A stretch of 64,000 bases of DNA, from the NCBI GenBank assembly GCA_029266425.1, contig JAQSWY010000002.1, positions 1-64,000 of the forward strand. The letters are read 5' to 3'. The translations under genes were made by a program, and so were the position numbers. Shown here one piece after another: positions 18,308 through 28,283 of this stretch; within the stretch, counting starts at the first letter, position 1, and the number at the start of each line of letters is the position of its first letter. The notes beneath the pieces are model-generated. The model was not told where the DNA came from. It ran no database searches and was given only the letters and a program-made list of their open reading frames with translations. Source of the stretch: Xanthobacteraceae bacterium (GTDB lineage: Bacteria > Pseudomonadota > Alphaproteobacteria > Rhizobiales > Xanthobacteraceae).

Positions 18308-18841
18308 ATGAACCCGGACAGCAATCCGGTCGCCGCGCTCGCCGTCCACTTCCTGCTGCTGTCGCTGCTCGCGGTCGGCGGCGCGAATGCTGTGCTGCCG
18401 GAAATGCACCGGCAGGTGGTCGAGATCGCCGGCTGGATGACCGACGCGCAGTTCGCCCAGACCTTCGCCATCGCGCAGGCGGCGCCGGGACCGAACATAT
18501 TGGTGGTGACGCTGATCGGCTGGCACGTCGCGGGCGCCGCGGGCGCCGCGGCGGCGACGCTTGCCATGTGCGTGCCGACCTGCGTACTGGCCTATTTTGC
18601 CGGCGGTGTGTGGCACCGCTTCCGTCATGCGCGCTGGCGCCGCGCGGTGCAGGCCGGGCTGATCCCGCTCACCGTCGGCCTGATCATGGCCGGCGGCTTC
18701 CTGCTGGCGGAGACCGCAGCGCGCAGCTGGATGGCAGTGGCGGTGACGGCGATCGCAGCCGTCACCCTCTCGCTCACCCGTCTCAATCCGCTGTGGATGC
18801 TGGCACTCGGAGGCGCGCTTGGCGCGCTGGGCCTGGTCTAG
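18308..18841 (+). CDS. Chromate transporter, second half-size subunit
   Basis: A 177-residue partner of the preceding protein, with the same family layout: LSLLAVGGANAVLPE, a QFAQTFAIAQAAPGPNI segment and several hydrophobic helices. It is co-directional with the first half with a short gap, so the pair is one operon and probably one heteromeric transporter. Its stop codon shares CTAG (18838-18841) with the stop of the convergent DUF937 gene, so the two genes end on the same four bases. Confidence 0.87.
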   Translation: MNPDSNPVAALAVHFLLLSLLAVGGANAVLPEMHRQVVEIAGWMTDAQFAQTFAIAQAAPGPNILVVTLIGWHVAGAAGAAAATLAMCVPTCVLAYFAGGVWHRFRHARWRRAVQAGLIPLTVGLIMAGGFLLAETAARSWMAVAVTAIAAVTLSLTRLNPLWMLALGGALGALGLV

Positions 18842-19911
18842 CGCCGCTGATTGCGGTCGGTGAACTGGTCGAATATGTCCTGGAACTGCTGGAGCCGCGG
18901 GTCCTGCGCGGTGCCGCCGCCGGCGTCGCCCTGGAGGGGACCGGCGCCGGCGCCACCCGGACCGCCACCGCCGAACATACCGCCCAGAATGCCGCCGAGC
19001 AGATCGCGCAGCGGGTCAGCGCCGGCACCCGGAGGGGGTTGACCGGACGAGGACGCCTGATCGCTGCCGTACGGATCGAGACGCGGATCCGGGCTGGCAT
19101 CCCGGCCGGCACCCGGATTGGCGCCCTGGCCTTGTCCGCCGCCGAGAATGCTGCCGAGCAGCTCTTCCAGCGGATTGCCCGAACCCGACGGGCGCTGCTG
19201 CGGCATCTGCGTCCCGTCACCGGCATTCCCCGGCCCGCCGCCACCGAGCATGCCTCCGAGCAGGTCGTCCAGCGGATTGCCCGAGCCGGACGGCCGCTGT
19301 TGCGGCATCTGCGTGCCGGCCCCCGCGCCGCCCGCGGCGCCGCCCAGAATGCCGCCGAGCAGGTCCTGCAGCGGATTGCCCGAGCCGGATGGCCGCTGCT
19401 GCGGCATCTGCGTGCCGGCACCCGCACCGCCCGCGCCGCCGCCCAGGACGCTGCCGAGCAGGTCGCCAAGTCCACCACCGAGCCCGCCGCCGGCGCCGCC
19501 GCCTTTCATCATGCCGCCGAGCACGAGGGCAGCGATGGCGGGCAGCATCTGCTTCAGGAGGGCCGAGCTGAGGCCCGTGCTGGAGGCGGCCTGCACCGCC
19601 ACTGCGCGGCTCACATCGGGCGAACCGAACATGGCGGCCAGCGCATCGTTGCCCTGGGAGCGCACATCATCGCCGAGACCGACGTTCGGATCGTCGAAGG
19701 CCTGCCCGTAGGGATTGCGCGACATGGCGCCGAGCAGTTCGGCAAAGCTCTGCGGCGTCTGCGTACTGCGCTGCAGTCCGACCGCGAAGGCCGGCAGCGT
19801 CGCCTCGACCGCCTGCTGCGCCTCGTCGTGCGAGATACCATAGGTGCGGGCAAGATTGTCGATCGCCTGGCCCTGCTGGGCCTGGGCCAGAATGTCCTGA
19901 AGATAATTCAT
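18838..19911 (-). CDS. DUF937 (YidB-like) domain protein with Gly/Gln-rich repeats
   Basis: A 357-residue protein. The N-terminal 150 residues resemble DUF937/YidB: MNYLQDILAQAQ, the DEAQQAVEATLPAFAVGL helix and the LLKQMLPAIAALVLGGMM segment. The C-terminal half is low complexity with at least three near-identical units reading TQMPQQRPSGSGNPL followed by an acidic pair and LLGG(I/M)LGG, spaced about 35 residues, then a degenerate fourth. I chose the ATG at 19911, preceded by GAGG. No signal peptide is seen. YidB-like proteins have no settled function. Confidence 0.72.
   Translation of the reverse strand: MNYLQDILAQAQQGQAIDNLARTYGISHDEAQQAVEATLPAFAVGLQRSTQTPQSFAELLGAMSRNPYGQAFDDPNVGLGDDVRSQGNDALAAMFGSPDVSRAVAVQAASSTGLSSALLKQMLPAIAALVLGGMMKGGGAGGGLGGGLGDLLGSVLGGGAGGAGAGTQMPQQRPSGSGNPLQDLLGGILGGAAGGAGAGTQMPQQRPSGSGNPLDDLLGGMLGGGGPGNAGDGTQMPQQRPSGSGNPLEELLGSILGGGQGQGANPGAGRDASPDPRLDPYGSDQASSSGQPPPGAGADPLRDLLGGILGGMFGGGGPGGAGAGPLQGDAGGGTAQDPRLQQFQDIFDQFTDRNQRR
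19130..19460 (-). repeat. In-frame tandem repeats in DUF937 gene
   Basis: Three DNA copies encode the block P-Q-Q-R-P-S-G-S-G-N-P-L, seen on the plus strand as GCGGATTGCCCGA, each followed by CTGCTGCGGCATCTGCGT or a near copy. The repeat length is divisible by three, so copy-number change would keep the reading frame. Confidence 0.8.
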
Positions 19912-20002
19912 GACGTGCCTCACATCGTGGCCGTTCCTCGGCGGATCTTGCGTCCAGCCGCGCAAACCTTACGCCGAACGCCTTGATTGGTCACGAATCC
20001 TG

Positions 20003-21439
20003 TTACGGCTCGATGGCAGTGGCGTCTTCCGCGCGGGAAAGTGCCGGAAGTTCGGTTCCGGCCACCAGCGGCTCGCTCGGCGGTGGCCGATAGCCGTCGG
20101 CCAGCCGCGCCACCAGCCGGAAGGCGAAGATGAGCGCCAGCACGCCGAAGGCGACCGCACCGAGTGCCTGGCCCGCGAGCACGCCCTCGGCACCGGCCAT
20201 CCGGCCACCGAGCCATACGAAGGGAATGGTGCCGAGCGTGGCGCGGCCCCAGTTGAACACGGTGGAGAGCAGCGGCGCGCCGAGATTGTTGAAGGCGGCG
20301 TTGGCGACGAACAGGGCGCCGAGGAATATGAAGCTGCCGGCCGCGAACAGGCAGAAGAAGGCGACGAGATCGACGCCCTCGCCCGACAGGCCGAAGGACT
20401 GGGCGATGAGATTGCGGGCGAGCGCCAGCACTGCCCACATGGCACCGACATAGAGCAAGGTGAGCTTCAGGCTGTCCATCAGCGCCATGCGCACCCGCTC
20501 GAAGCGGCCGGCGCCGACATTCTGGCCGATGATCGGGCCGATCGCGCCGGTGAGCGCGAAAAGCGGCCCGAAGGCGACCGGAATCACCCGTCCGATCACC
20601 GCCCAGGCAGCCACCGCGGTGTCGCCGTGCGCGGCGAGCGCGAAGGTGATGTAGGCATTGCCTACCGGGGTCGCGACATTGGTCAGGATCGCCGGTACCG
20701 CGATCGCGGAGAGCGGACGGACATCGCTGAGGAATGCCTTCAGGCTCGGGCGCGCGGCAAGGCCATGGATGCGGACCACGGCATAGAGCCCATAGCTCGC
20801 CATGACGCAGCGCGCGATCACCGAGACGATGGCGGCACCTTCGACGCCCATACCGAGACCGAGGATCAGCAGCGGATCGAGCACCGCGGTCACGAGCCCG
20901 CCGCCGAGCGTCACCCACATGGAGCGGCGAGCATCGCCGACGGCGCGCAGCACGCCGGACGCCGCCATGCCGATGCCGAGCAGCGGCGTCGAAGGCAGCA
21001 CCACGAGCAGGAACGACACAGCGATCTCGAGCGTGCGTCCGCTCGCGCCGAGCAGCGCCAGCAGCGGGCCGAGAACCGCGAGCGCAATCGCCGACATCGC
21101 CGCGGTGGCGAGCACCATATAGATGATGGCCGAGGTGGAGAGCCGGCGACCGTCCTCCTGCCGCCCGGCACCGACCGCCCGTGAGACCAGAGCGGAGCCG
21201 GCAATCATCACGCCGATGCCGACCGCGGTGGTGAAGAACATCAGCGTGCCGGCATAGCCGATCGCCGCCGCCAGCTCCTCCTCGCCGAGCAGCGAGATGT
21301 AGAACAGGTTCAGCAGGTCGACGACGAAGACCGCGATCAGCCCGATGGAGCCGGTCGCCGCCATCACCGCGACGTGGCGCATGGTCGAGCCTTCGACGAA
21401 GCGGGCGGCGAGCGGCGGACCGGACGGGTTGGCACTCAT
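20003..21439 (-). CDS. MATE family efflux transporter
   Basis: A 478-residue inner-membrane protein with about 12 hydrophobic helices, the normal size and layout for multidrug and toxin extrusion antiporters. Two homologous halves are visible: the first with [20 protein letters not shown] and the second with [23 protein letters not shown], both fitting the family. [17 protein letters not shown] and [15 protein letters not shown] are the paired loop motifs. The substrate cannot be predicted. The gene is on its own, with the DUF937 gene 91 bp downstream on the same strand. Confidence 0.92.
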   Translation of the reverse strand: MSANPSGPPLAARFVEGSTMRHVAVMAATGSIGLIAVFVVDLLNLFYISLLGEEELAAAIGYAGTLMFFTTAVGIGVMIAGSALVSRAVGAGRQEDGRRLSTSAIIYMVLATAAMSAIALAVLGPLLALLGASGRTLEIAVSFLLVVLPSTPLLGIGMAASGVLRAVGDARRSMWVTLGGGLVTAVLDPLLILGLGMGVEGAAIVSVIARCVMASYGLYAVVRIHGLAARPSLKAFLSDVRPLSAIAVPAILTNVATPVGNAYITFALAAHGDTAVAAWAVIGRVIPVAFGPLFALTGAIGPIIGQNVGAGRFERVRMALMDSLKLTLLYVGAMWAVLALARNLIAQSFGLSGEGVDLVAFFCLFAAGSFIFLGALFVANAAFNNLGAPLLSTVFNWGRATLGTIPFVWLGGRMAGAEGVLAGQALGAVAFGVLALIFAFRLVARLADGYRPPPSEPLVAGTELPALSRAEDATAIEP

Positions 21440-21549
21440 GGCGCCGGCTTATGCCACGGATCACGCCTTGCCGGATAGAAGCGGCAACCGGGCAGCATCA
21501 TGCAAATCGGCAAGGTCACGCTTGTGGGCCTGATCGATTCACGAGGCCG

Positions 21550-21598
21550 GAGCATGATGCGGTCGGAAAACCGCTTCACACGTTTCGCCCTCATGCTC
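21550..21598. repeat. Palindromic repeat upstream of argB
   Basis: GAGCATGA (21550-21557) pairs with TCATGCTC (21591-21598), and an inner GCGGT/ACCGC stem lies within the loop. This resembles a REP-like element that is frequent between genes in Rhizobiales genomes ('AGCATGATG...TCATGCTCT'). It ends 50 bp before the argB start. Confidence 0.65.
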
Positions 21599-21648
21599 TA
21601 GAAGGGCTCGCCCGGCGGATTCCGTCGGCCCGCCAGTGGATCGATCCC

Positions 21649-22572
21649 ATGACCGATGCGACGACCAAAGTGCCTGCCGGCTCGTCCGAGATCACCGACG
21701 TCCACGCCCAGGCGCGCGTGCTGGTGCAGGCGCTGCCGCACATGCAGCGCTATGACGACACCATCGTCGTGGTGAAATATGGCGGCCACGCCATGGGCGA
21801 CGAGCATGTGGCGCGGGATTTCGCGAAAGACATCGTGCTGCTCGAACAGTCCGGCGTGAACCCGGTGGTGGTCCATGGCGGCGGCCCACAGATCGGCAAG
21901 ATGCTGGAGAAGCTCGGCATCAAGTCGGAATTCGCCGCCGGCCTGCGCATCACCGACAAGGCCACCGTCGAGATCGTCGAGATGGTGCTGGCCGGCTCGA
22001 TCAACAAGGCGCTGGTCGGCTTCATCAATGAAGCCGGCGGCAAGGCGCTCGGCCTGTCCGGCAAGGACGGCAACATGGTGCTCGCCAGCAAGGCGACGCG
22101 CAGCGTGGTCGATCCCGATTCCAACATCGAGCGGATGGTCGATCTCGGCTTCGTCGGCGAGCCGTCCAAGGTCGACACCACGGTGCTGGACCAGATCCTC
22201 GGCCGCGAGCTGATCCCGGTGCTGGCGCCGGTCGCCACCGGCATCGGGGGCGGCACCTTCAACGTCAATGCCGACACCTTCGCCGGCGCCATTGCCGGCG
22301 CGCTCGGGGCAAAGCGCCTGCTGCTGCTCACCGACGTGCCGGGCGTGCTCGACAAGAACAAGCAGCTCATCCCCGAGCTGACCATCACCGAGGCGCGCCG
22401 GCTGATCGCCGACGGCACCGTCTCCGGCGGCATGATCCCCAAGCTCGAAACCTGCATCTATGCGCTGGAGCAGGGCGTCGAGGGCGTCGTCATCCTCGAC
22501 GGCAAGGTGCCGCACGCGGTGCTGCTGGAACTGCTCACCGACCATGGCGCCGGCACACTCATCCGGCGTTAG
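21649..22572 (+). CDS. argB: Acetylglutamate kinase
   Basis: A 307-residue kinase that phosphorylates N-acetylglutamate in arginine synthesis and is typically arginine-feedback inhibited in bacteria with the cyclic-type N-terminal helix, present here. Motifs are [24 protein letters not shown], and [30 protein letters not shown] near the C-terminus is part of the ATP site. I chose the ATG at 21649, which begins the family-like sequence. It follows a divergent 209-bp gap from the MATE gene that includes a REP-like palindrome. Confidence 0.95.
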   Translation: MTDATTKVPAGSSEITDVHAQARVLVQALPHMQRYDDTIVVVKYGGHAMGDEHVARDFAKDIVLLEQSGVNPVVVHGGGPQIGKMLEKLGIKSEFAAGLRITDKATVEIVEMVLAGSINKALVGFINEAGGKALGLSGKDGNMVLASKATRSVVDPDSNIERMVDLGFVGEPSKVDTTVLDQILGRELIPVLAPVATGIGGGTFNVNADTFAGAIAGALGAKRLLLLTDVPGVLDKNKQLIPELTITEARRLIADGTVSGGMIPKLETCIYALEQGVEGVVILDGKVPHAVLLELLTDHGAGTLIRR

Positions 22573-23614
22573 TCCGGGATCGGGCGCTTCTTCCCCCTCA
22601 CCCCGACGGGGAGAGGGCTTTTGGCGCCGACTTGCCGTTGCCGTGGCTCTGCTTCTGGCAACCCTCACCCCCGCCGCCGCCGATCTCGCCATCTGCAACC
22701 ACACCTCCTATGTCGCGGAGGCCGCGCTCGGCATCGAACAGAGCGGGGTGAAGGCGACGCGCGGCTGGTTCCAGGTCGAGCCTGGTGCTTGCCGGACCGT
22801 GCTGCGGGGCGACATCTCCGCCGACCATCTCTATCTCCATGCCCGCGCGCTGCCGCTCTATGGCTCGGTCGCCATAACCGGCCCGAACGGCGTGCCGCTC
22901 TGCGCGGGGACCGGCGACTTCCTGGTCACGAGCGCGCAGGCGTGCACGGGTGAGGCGCAGATCACCCTGCCCTTCGCCGAGGTGAAGCCGAGCCGGCAGG
23001 GCAACGACCTTGCTTTGCACCTCGCGGAGAAGGCGGAATACAGCGACGAGCAGGCAAAGCTCGCCGCGGTGCAGCGCCTGCTCGAACTGCTCGGCTATGA
23101 TCCCGGTCCGATCGACGGCACCACCGGCACCAAGACCGAAGCCGCGCTCGCCGCCTTCCTCGACGACCGCAAGCTCGGTCCCGAGGCGGCCGAGAGCGGA
23201 CTGACGACCCGCATGCTGGACGCGCTGCGTACCGGCGAGGGCACCGGGCTCACCTGGTGCAACGACACGCGCTACCCCGTCATGGCGGCCTTCGCCCGGG
23301 AGGAGAAATCCGGCACCCTCGCCAGTGGCTGGTGGCGGATCGAGCCCGGCCGGTGCCTGCGTCCCGACCAGGAGGACGGGCGTTCGGCGAAGCTCTTCAG
23401 CTTCGGCGCCGCGGTCGACGGGCATGGCGCGCCGGCCCATAAGCCCGACGGCACGCCGCTGGTGTGGGGCGGCGGCACGATGCTGTGCACCCGCGCCGAT
23501 CGCTTCGAGATCCACGACCATGCCGACTGCAAGACCCGCGGCTTCGAGGAGACCGGCTTCGCCCCGGTGGCGCTGTCGAAGGCCGGTGGGGCTACGGTGC
23601 GGTTCGGGCCCTAG
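22544..23614 (+). CDS. Secreted DUF1036-peptidoglycan-binding-DUF1036 protein
   Basis: About 356 residues from the ATG at 22544, which overlaps the end of argB; the start is uncertain. A hydrophobic segment ([19 protein letters not shown]) reads as a signal peptide with cleavage near AAA-D. The mature part holds two DUF1036-like domains, [16 protein letters not shown] and [16 protein letters not shown], separated by a peptidoglycan-binding-like helix bundle ([20 protein letters not shown]...[11 protein letters not shown]). The n-region contains SPSPRRGEG, which is the translation of an intergenic palindromic repeat at 22592-22617, so either a repeat became coding or translation begins later. 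A periplasmic or cell-wall role is inferred. Confidence 0.72.
   Translation: MAPAHSSGVSPGSGASSPSPRRGEGFWRRLAVAVALLLATLTPAAADLAICNHTSYVAEAALGIEQSGVKATRGWFQVEPGACRTVLRGDISADHLYLHARALPLYGSVAITGPNGVPLCAGTGDFLVTSAQACTGEAQITLPFAEVKPSRQGNDLALHLAEKAEYSDEQAKLAAVQRLLELLGYDPGPIDGTTGTKTEAALAAFLDDRKLGPEAAESGLTTRMLDALRTGEGTGLTWCNDTRYPVMAAFAREEKSGTLASGWWRIEPGRCLRPDQEDGRSAKLFSFGAAVDGHGAPAHKPDGTPLVWGGGTMLCTRADRFEIHDHADCKTRGFEETGFAPVALSKAGGATVRFGP
22592..22617. repeat. Family C palindromic repeat inside the DUF1036 gene start
   Basis: CCCCCTCACCCC-GA-CGGGGAGAGGG hairpin, a common intergenic element type (relatives at 10766 and 37433). Here it falls within the putative N-terminal region of the DUF1036 gene. 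Confidence 0.6.
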
Positions 23615-23620
23615 AAGGTA

Positions 23621-23737
23621 TTCCCTCTCCCGCTTGCGGGGGAGGGAGAAGGGTCTGGAGCCGACCGGGATCGCACAAAGGTGGAGAACGTTTTCCCAGT
23701 CCCGGCTACGGCCTGGCGGCCCTTCCGGGATGACGCC
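23621..23737. repeat. Composite intergenic repeat (families C and D)
   Basis: A family C hairpin (CCCTCTCCCGCTTGCGGGGG) at 23623-23646 is followed by a family D piece ending CCTTCCGGGATGACGCC. It fills most of the 150-bp gap between the DUF1036 gene and the nucleotidase gene and may end transcription of the former. Confidence 0.6.
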
Positions 23738-23764
23738 TGAGTTTCCATAGCCTAGAAGAGCGCC

Positions 23765-24484
23765 ATGTCCGTATCACCCGCCTCCCCGCCCGGCTTCGCC
23801 CATATCGAGACCTGGGTGTTCGATCTCGACAACACGCTCTACCCGCCCGGGCTCGACCTCTGGCGGCAGATCGACGTCAAGATGCGCGCCTATATAGCCC
23901 GCTACCTGAACCTCTCGCTCGACGACGCCTTCGCGCTGCAGAAGGATTATTACCGACGCTACGGCACATCGCTGCGCGGGCTGATGATCGAGCACGGCAT
24001 GGATCCGGACGATTTCCTTGCCGAGGCCCACGCCATCGATCTCAGCGAGCTCGAGCCGGCGCCGGCGCTCGGTGCCGCCATCGGCACGCTGCCCGGCCGC
24101 AAGCTGGTCTACACCAATGGCTCGCGCGCCCATGCCGACGCGGTGCTTGCCAAGCTCGGCATCTCCGAGCATTTCGCCGACGTGCACGACATCGTCGCGG
24201 CCGAGTTCCACCCGAAGCCGCACGAGGAGGCCTATCGCCGCTTCCTGAAGGCATACGATGTCGACGCCGGCAAAGCGGCGATGTTCGAGGATCTCGCCCG
24301 CAATCTCGAAGTGCCGTCACATCTCGGCATGCGCACCGTGCTGGTGGTGCCGCCCGGGCTCGGGGTCAGCCCGGCCGACCGCGAGGCGTGGGAGCATGAG
24401 GGGCGCGACGCCCATCATATCGACCATGTCACAGACGACCTGACCTCGTTCCTGATGCGCGTCGCCACCGATCTCGGCGATTGA
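23765..24484 (+). CDS. Pyrimidine 5'-nucleotidase-like HAD hydrolase
   Basis: A 239-residue haloacid-dehalogenase-superfamily hydrolase. Motif I is FDLDNTLY (nucleophile Asp and acid/base Asp), motif II is YTNGS, and motif III/IV is represented by [12 protein letters not shown] and FEDLARNL. The cap starts with [22 protein letters not shown]. This pattern matches the pyrimidine 5'-nucleotidase (Sdt1-like) subgroup, which dephosphorylates UMP/CMP-type nucleotides. Cytoplasmic. It lies 53 bp upstream of dapD in the same direction. Confidence 0.88.
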   Translation: MSVSPASPPGFAHIETWVFDLDNTLYPPGLDLWRQIDVKMRAYIARYLNLSLDDAFALQKDYYRRYGTSLRGLMIEHGMDPDDFLAEAHAIDLSELEPAPALGAAIGTLPGRKLVYTNGSRAHADAVLAKLGISEHFADVHDIVAAEFHPKPHEEAYRRFLKAYDVDAGKAAMFEDLARNLEVPSHLGMRTVLVVPPGLGVSPADREAWEHEGRDAHHIDHVTDDLTSFLMRVATDLGD

Positions 24485-24537
24485 CAGAAAGCCTTCGCTT
24501 CCGGACAAGTCCGTCCCGAAATCGGGAGAAGCCGTCC

Positions 24538-25380
<843 letters not shown>

Positions 25381-25390
25381 GGTTCCAAAT

Positions 25391-25505
25391 CACGTCATCC
25401 TGAGGTGCGAGCAAAGCTCGTCTCGAAGGATGGTGCAGCAATAGACAGCCTTCTGGGCGGACATCCTTCGAGGCCCGGCTCACGCCGGGGCACCCCGGGG
25501 TGACG
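25391..25505. repeat. Intergenic repeat, family B
   Basis: Contains GTCATCCTGAGGTGCGAGC and the inverted counterpart CATCCTTCGAGG, ending GGGGTGACGT. Related copies are at 40692, 49165 and 62577. It lies between dapD and dapE, so a transcript spanning both must cross its hairpins. Confidence 0.7.
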
Positions 25506-25554
25506 TCCATTTGGAGGCCAGAGTGCACCAGGAGCCAGACCCAGGAGGCCCGCC

Positions 25555-26724
25555 ATGGCGGCCGATCCCGTCGACATTGCGCGTACCTTGATCCGCTGTC
25601 CGTCGGTGACGCCGGAGGAAGGTGGCGCGCTCGCCTTCCTCGCCGAGCTGCTCGACAAGGCCGGCTTCTCGGTGCATCGGGTGAAGCTCACCGCGCCGGA
25701 CACTCCGGACATCGAGAACCTCTACGCCCGGTTCGGTACCAAGGGGCCGAATTTCTGCTTCGCCGGCCATACCGACGTGGTGCCGCCGGGTGACGAGGCG
25801 CACTGGCGCTTCCCGCCCTTCGAAGGCGCCATCCAGGACGGAATGCTGCACGGCCGCGGCGCGGTCGACATGAAGGGCGGGGTGGCGGCGAGCGTCGCCG
25901 CCGCGCTCGACCTCCTCGCCGATCAGAACGGGACGCTGCCCGGCTCGATCTCCTTCCTCATCACCGGCGACGAGGAAGGCCCGGCGATCAACGGCACCGA
26001 GAAGCTGCTGCGTTGGCTCGCCGACCGCGACGAGCGCATCGACCATTGCGTGCTCGGCGAGCCCTCGAGCCGCGCCGCGCTCGGCGACATGGTGAAGATC
26101 GGCCGGCGCGGCTCGCTCTCCGGCACGCTCACGGTGCACGGCAAGCAGGGCCATGTCGGCTATCCGCACCTCGCGGAGAACCCGATCCGCGGCATGGTCC
26201 GGCTGCTGGACAGCCTGATGGCCGAGCCGCTCGATGCCGGAACGACGCATTTCCAGGCCTCGAACCTTGAAGTGGTGACGGTCGATGTCGGCAATCCGGC
26301 CTACAACGTCATCCCGGCGGAGGCGGTGGCGCGTTTCAATGTCCGCTTCAACGAGCTGTGGATGCCGGCGACCCTCAAGGCCGAGATCGGGCGCCGGCTG
26401 CGCGCCGCCGCCGGCAACGAGGTGCGCTGGTCGATCGATTTCGTCGAGCGCGCCAGTGACAGCTTTCTCACCAGGCCGGGTGCCTTCGTCGATCTGGTGA
26501 CGGCCTCGATCGAAGAGGCGACCGGGCGCAAGCCGGAGCTCTCCACCACCGGCGGCACCTCGGATGCCCGCTTCATCAAGGATTATTGCCCGGTGATCGA
26601 GTTCGGCCCGGTCGGCGCCAGCATGCACCAGACCGACGAGGCGGTGCCGGTCGCCGAGCTCCACGCCCTCACCCGCGTCTATCGCGGCATATTGGAGCGC
26701 TATTTCGCGACGTTCGGCCGGTGA
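25555..26724 (+). CDS. dapE: Succinyl-diaminopimelate desuccinylase
   Basis: A 389-residue M20 metallopeptidase that converts N-succinyl-LL-diaminopimelate to LL-diaminopimelate. It has the di-zinc motifs [34 protein letters not shown] (catalytic Glu pair) and GEPSS, and ends with [11 protein letters not shown] (zinc His). [10 protein letters not shown] and the HQTDE end distinguish DapE from the ArgE at 8551. Together with dapD it supplies diaminopimelate for peptidoglycan and lysine. Confidence 0.94.
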   Translation: MAADPVDIARTLIRCPSVTPEEGGALAFLAELLDKAGFSVHRVKLTAPDTPDIENLYARFGTKGPNFCFAGHTDVVPPGDEAHWRFPPFEGAIQDGMLHGRGAVDMKGGVAASVAAALDLLADQNGTLPGSISFLITGDEEGPAINGTEKLLRWLADRDERIDHCVLGEPSSRAALGDMVKIGRRGSLSGTLTVHGKQGHVGYPHLAENPIRGMVRLLDSLMAEPLDAGTTHFQASNLEVVTVDVGNPAYNVIPAEAVARFNVRFNELWMPATLKAEIGRRLRAAAGNEVRWSIDFVERASDSFLTRPGAFVDLVTASIEEATGRKPELSTTGGTSDARFIKDYCPVIEFGPVGASMHQTDEAVPVAELHALTRVYRGILERYFATFGR

Positions 26725-26733
26725 TTCGATCGA

Positions 26734-26820
26734 GCCGTCATGCCCGGGGCTCGTCCCGGGCATCCACGTCTCGCCACCCGAACAACCGTGGATGGCCGGG
26801 ACAAGCCCGGCCATGACGGC
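26734..26820. repeat. Palindromic intergenic repeat, family A
   Basis: Begins GCCGTCATGCCCGGGGCTCG and ends CCCGGCCATGACGGC: nine bases at each end are perfectly inverted. It lies downstream of dapE and could end its transcript. Confidence 0.75.
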
Positions 26821-26995
26821 TTAAGCGGTCGCAGGATAAACGCAGGCGATGATCATTCGCCACGGGCTTTCATCGCAGCCGAATATTTGGCTGAAGCCGC
26901 TCGAACATCTGATCGGGAAATGCTCTCGCCCGGATTGCGGCATCATGCTGGCGCCGCTACAGGCGCATCGCGCTCATCGATTGCCGGAGCATCAA

Positions 26996-27439
26996 ATGCC
27001 GACATCGCCCATCCGCCCCATGGTTCGCCCGACCCTGGCGGTCAGCACCGCCGTCTTCCGCGACGGCAAGGTGCTGCTGGCGCAACGCGGCGCGAAGCTT
27101 GGCCACGGGCTGTGGACCCTGCCCGGCGGTCGCGTCGAAGCCGGGGAGACGCTGGCGGACGCGGCGGCGCGCGAGGTGATGGAGGAGGTCGGCGTCGCAT
27201 GCGCGATCATCGGCGTCGCCGGGGCGCTGGACATCATCCATCGCGACGCCGACGGCGCCCTCACCACGCATTTCGTCGTGGTCTGCCACGCTGCGGAATG
27301 GCGCGCCGGCGAGGCCGCAATCGGTCCGGAAGCGCGGGCCGTCGGGTGGTTTGACCCCGACATCCTCACGCAGGAGCCCATGACCGAGGGCCTCGCCGGC
27401 ATGGTGGCGGCCGCCGCACGCATGTCCCGCGAAAGCTGA
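26996..27439 (+). CDS. Nudix hydrolase
   Basis: A 147-residue single-domain Nudix protein from the ATG at 26996 (an upstream in-frame ATG at 26849 would add a segment without family features). The Nudix box is G-x5-E with LPGGRVEAGETLADAAAREV and then MEEVGV, complete with the metal-binding glutamates. The short, ADP-ribose-pyrophosphatase-like layout (AVFRDGKVLLAQRG; a WF-D-P segment late) gives no clear substrate. A 271-bp gap upstream holds a family A repeat and presumably the promoter. Confidence 0.88.
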   Translation: MPTSPIRPMVRPTLAVSTAVFRDGKVLLAQRGAKLGHGLWTLPGGRVEAGETLADAAAREVMEEVGVACAIIGVAGALDIIHRDADGALTTHFVVVCHAAEWRAGEAAIGPEARAVGWFDPDILTQEPMTEGLAGMVAAAARMSRES

Positions 27440-27492
27440 AAGCTATCGCGATCAGAGCACGCATGGATGTGACGGCAGCCGCCGGGTGGGAA

Positions 27493-28095
27493 TCACGCCG
27501 AGCGGCGGAACTCCGGTGTGGCCTCGCGGGCGATCAGTTCCGTGAGGCTCGGCGCGGCGATCTCTTCGCCGGTCGGGCTGACGAGGCCGCGCGCGCCTTT
27601 GAGGGCGCCGGGCTTCAGCTCCAGCCCGAGGAAGCGGCTGCGCTCGAAGGCGCCGGGCATCCACAGGCCTTCGGTCAGCGCGGTCGAGAAGCCGAAGCGC
27701 GCATAATAGGGCGCGTCGCCGACCAGCAGGATGGCGCCATGGCCGAGGCGCGCCGCCTCGTTGATGGCGGTCGTGATGAACGCCTTGCCGAGGCCGCGGT
27801 CGCGGAACCAGGGATGCACCGCCAGCGGGCCGAGCAGCAGCGCCGGGCGCCCCGGACCCGCCGTCACGTTCCACAGCCGCACCGTCCCGACCAGCCGGCC
27901 ATCCGGACCGTGCGCGGCAAAAGACAGGCCATCAGCCGGCAAACGACCTTCGCGCAGGCGCTCGGAGGTCTTTCCGAAGCGCGCGGCGCGGCCGAAGGCG
28001 AGGTCGAGCAGCGCCTCGCGCTGTGCGACGTCGGCCTCGGTCTCGAGGGTGATGGCAGGAGCGGTGGCGGCGAAGTCGGTAGCGGCGAGGTTCAT
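27493..28095 (-). CDS. GNAT family N-acetyltransferase
   Basis: A 200-residue acetyltransferase. The acetyl-CoA-binding motif A reads LLLGPLAVHPWFRDRGLGKAF: the R/Q-x-x-G-x-G/A pyrophosphate loop is DRGLGKA. The later segment VGDAPYYARFGF is a motif seen in YhbS-like N-acetyltransferases. The ATG at 28095 is preferred to a TTG seven codons upstream. It converges with the Nudix gene. Substrate unknown. Confidence 0.87.
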   Translation of the reverse strand: MNLAATDFAATAPAITLETEADVAQREALLDLAFGRAARFGKTSERLREGRLPADGLSFAAHGPDGRLVGTVRLWNVTAGPGRPALLLGPLAVHPWFRDRGLGKAFITTAINEAARLGHGAILLVGDAPYYARFGFSTALTEGLWMPGAFERSRFLGLELKPGALKGARGLVSPTGEEIAAPSLTELIAREATPEFRRSA

Positions 28096-28283
28096 GTCGG
28101 CCCCCAAAACCCGCAACGCGGGAAAAGAGGTGAAGGGAATTGCGCGAAGTCCGGTGCGGCTCCGGCCCCGCCTTCTCCCTCACCCCCGGGTCACTTCCCG
28201 AGGATCCGGACCCGCGCCGAAGCGCGCCGGGCAGCCGGGTCGATTCCCGGCCATGAGGGAGGGGAGGGAGCCGTCCGCCCCGC

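Noticed and set aside
18568-19986. 472-codon plus-strand frame over the DUF937 gene
   Set aside because: Antisense to the DUF937 repeats; Ala/Arg-rich without family features.
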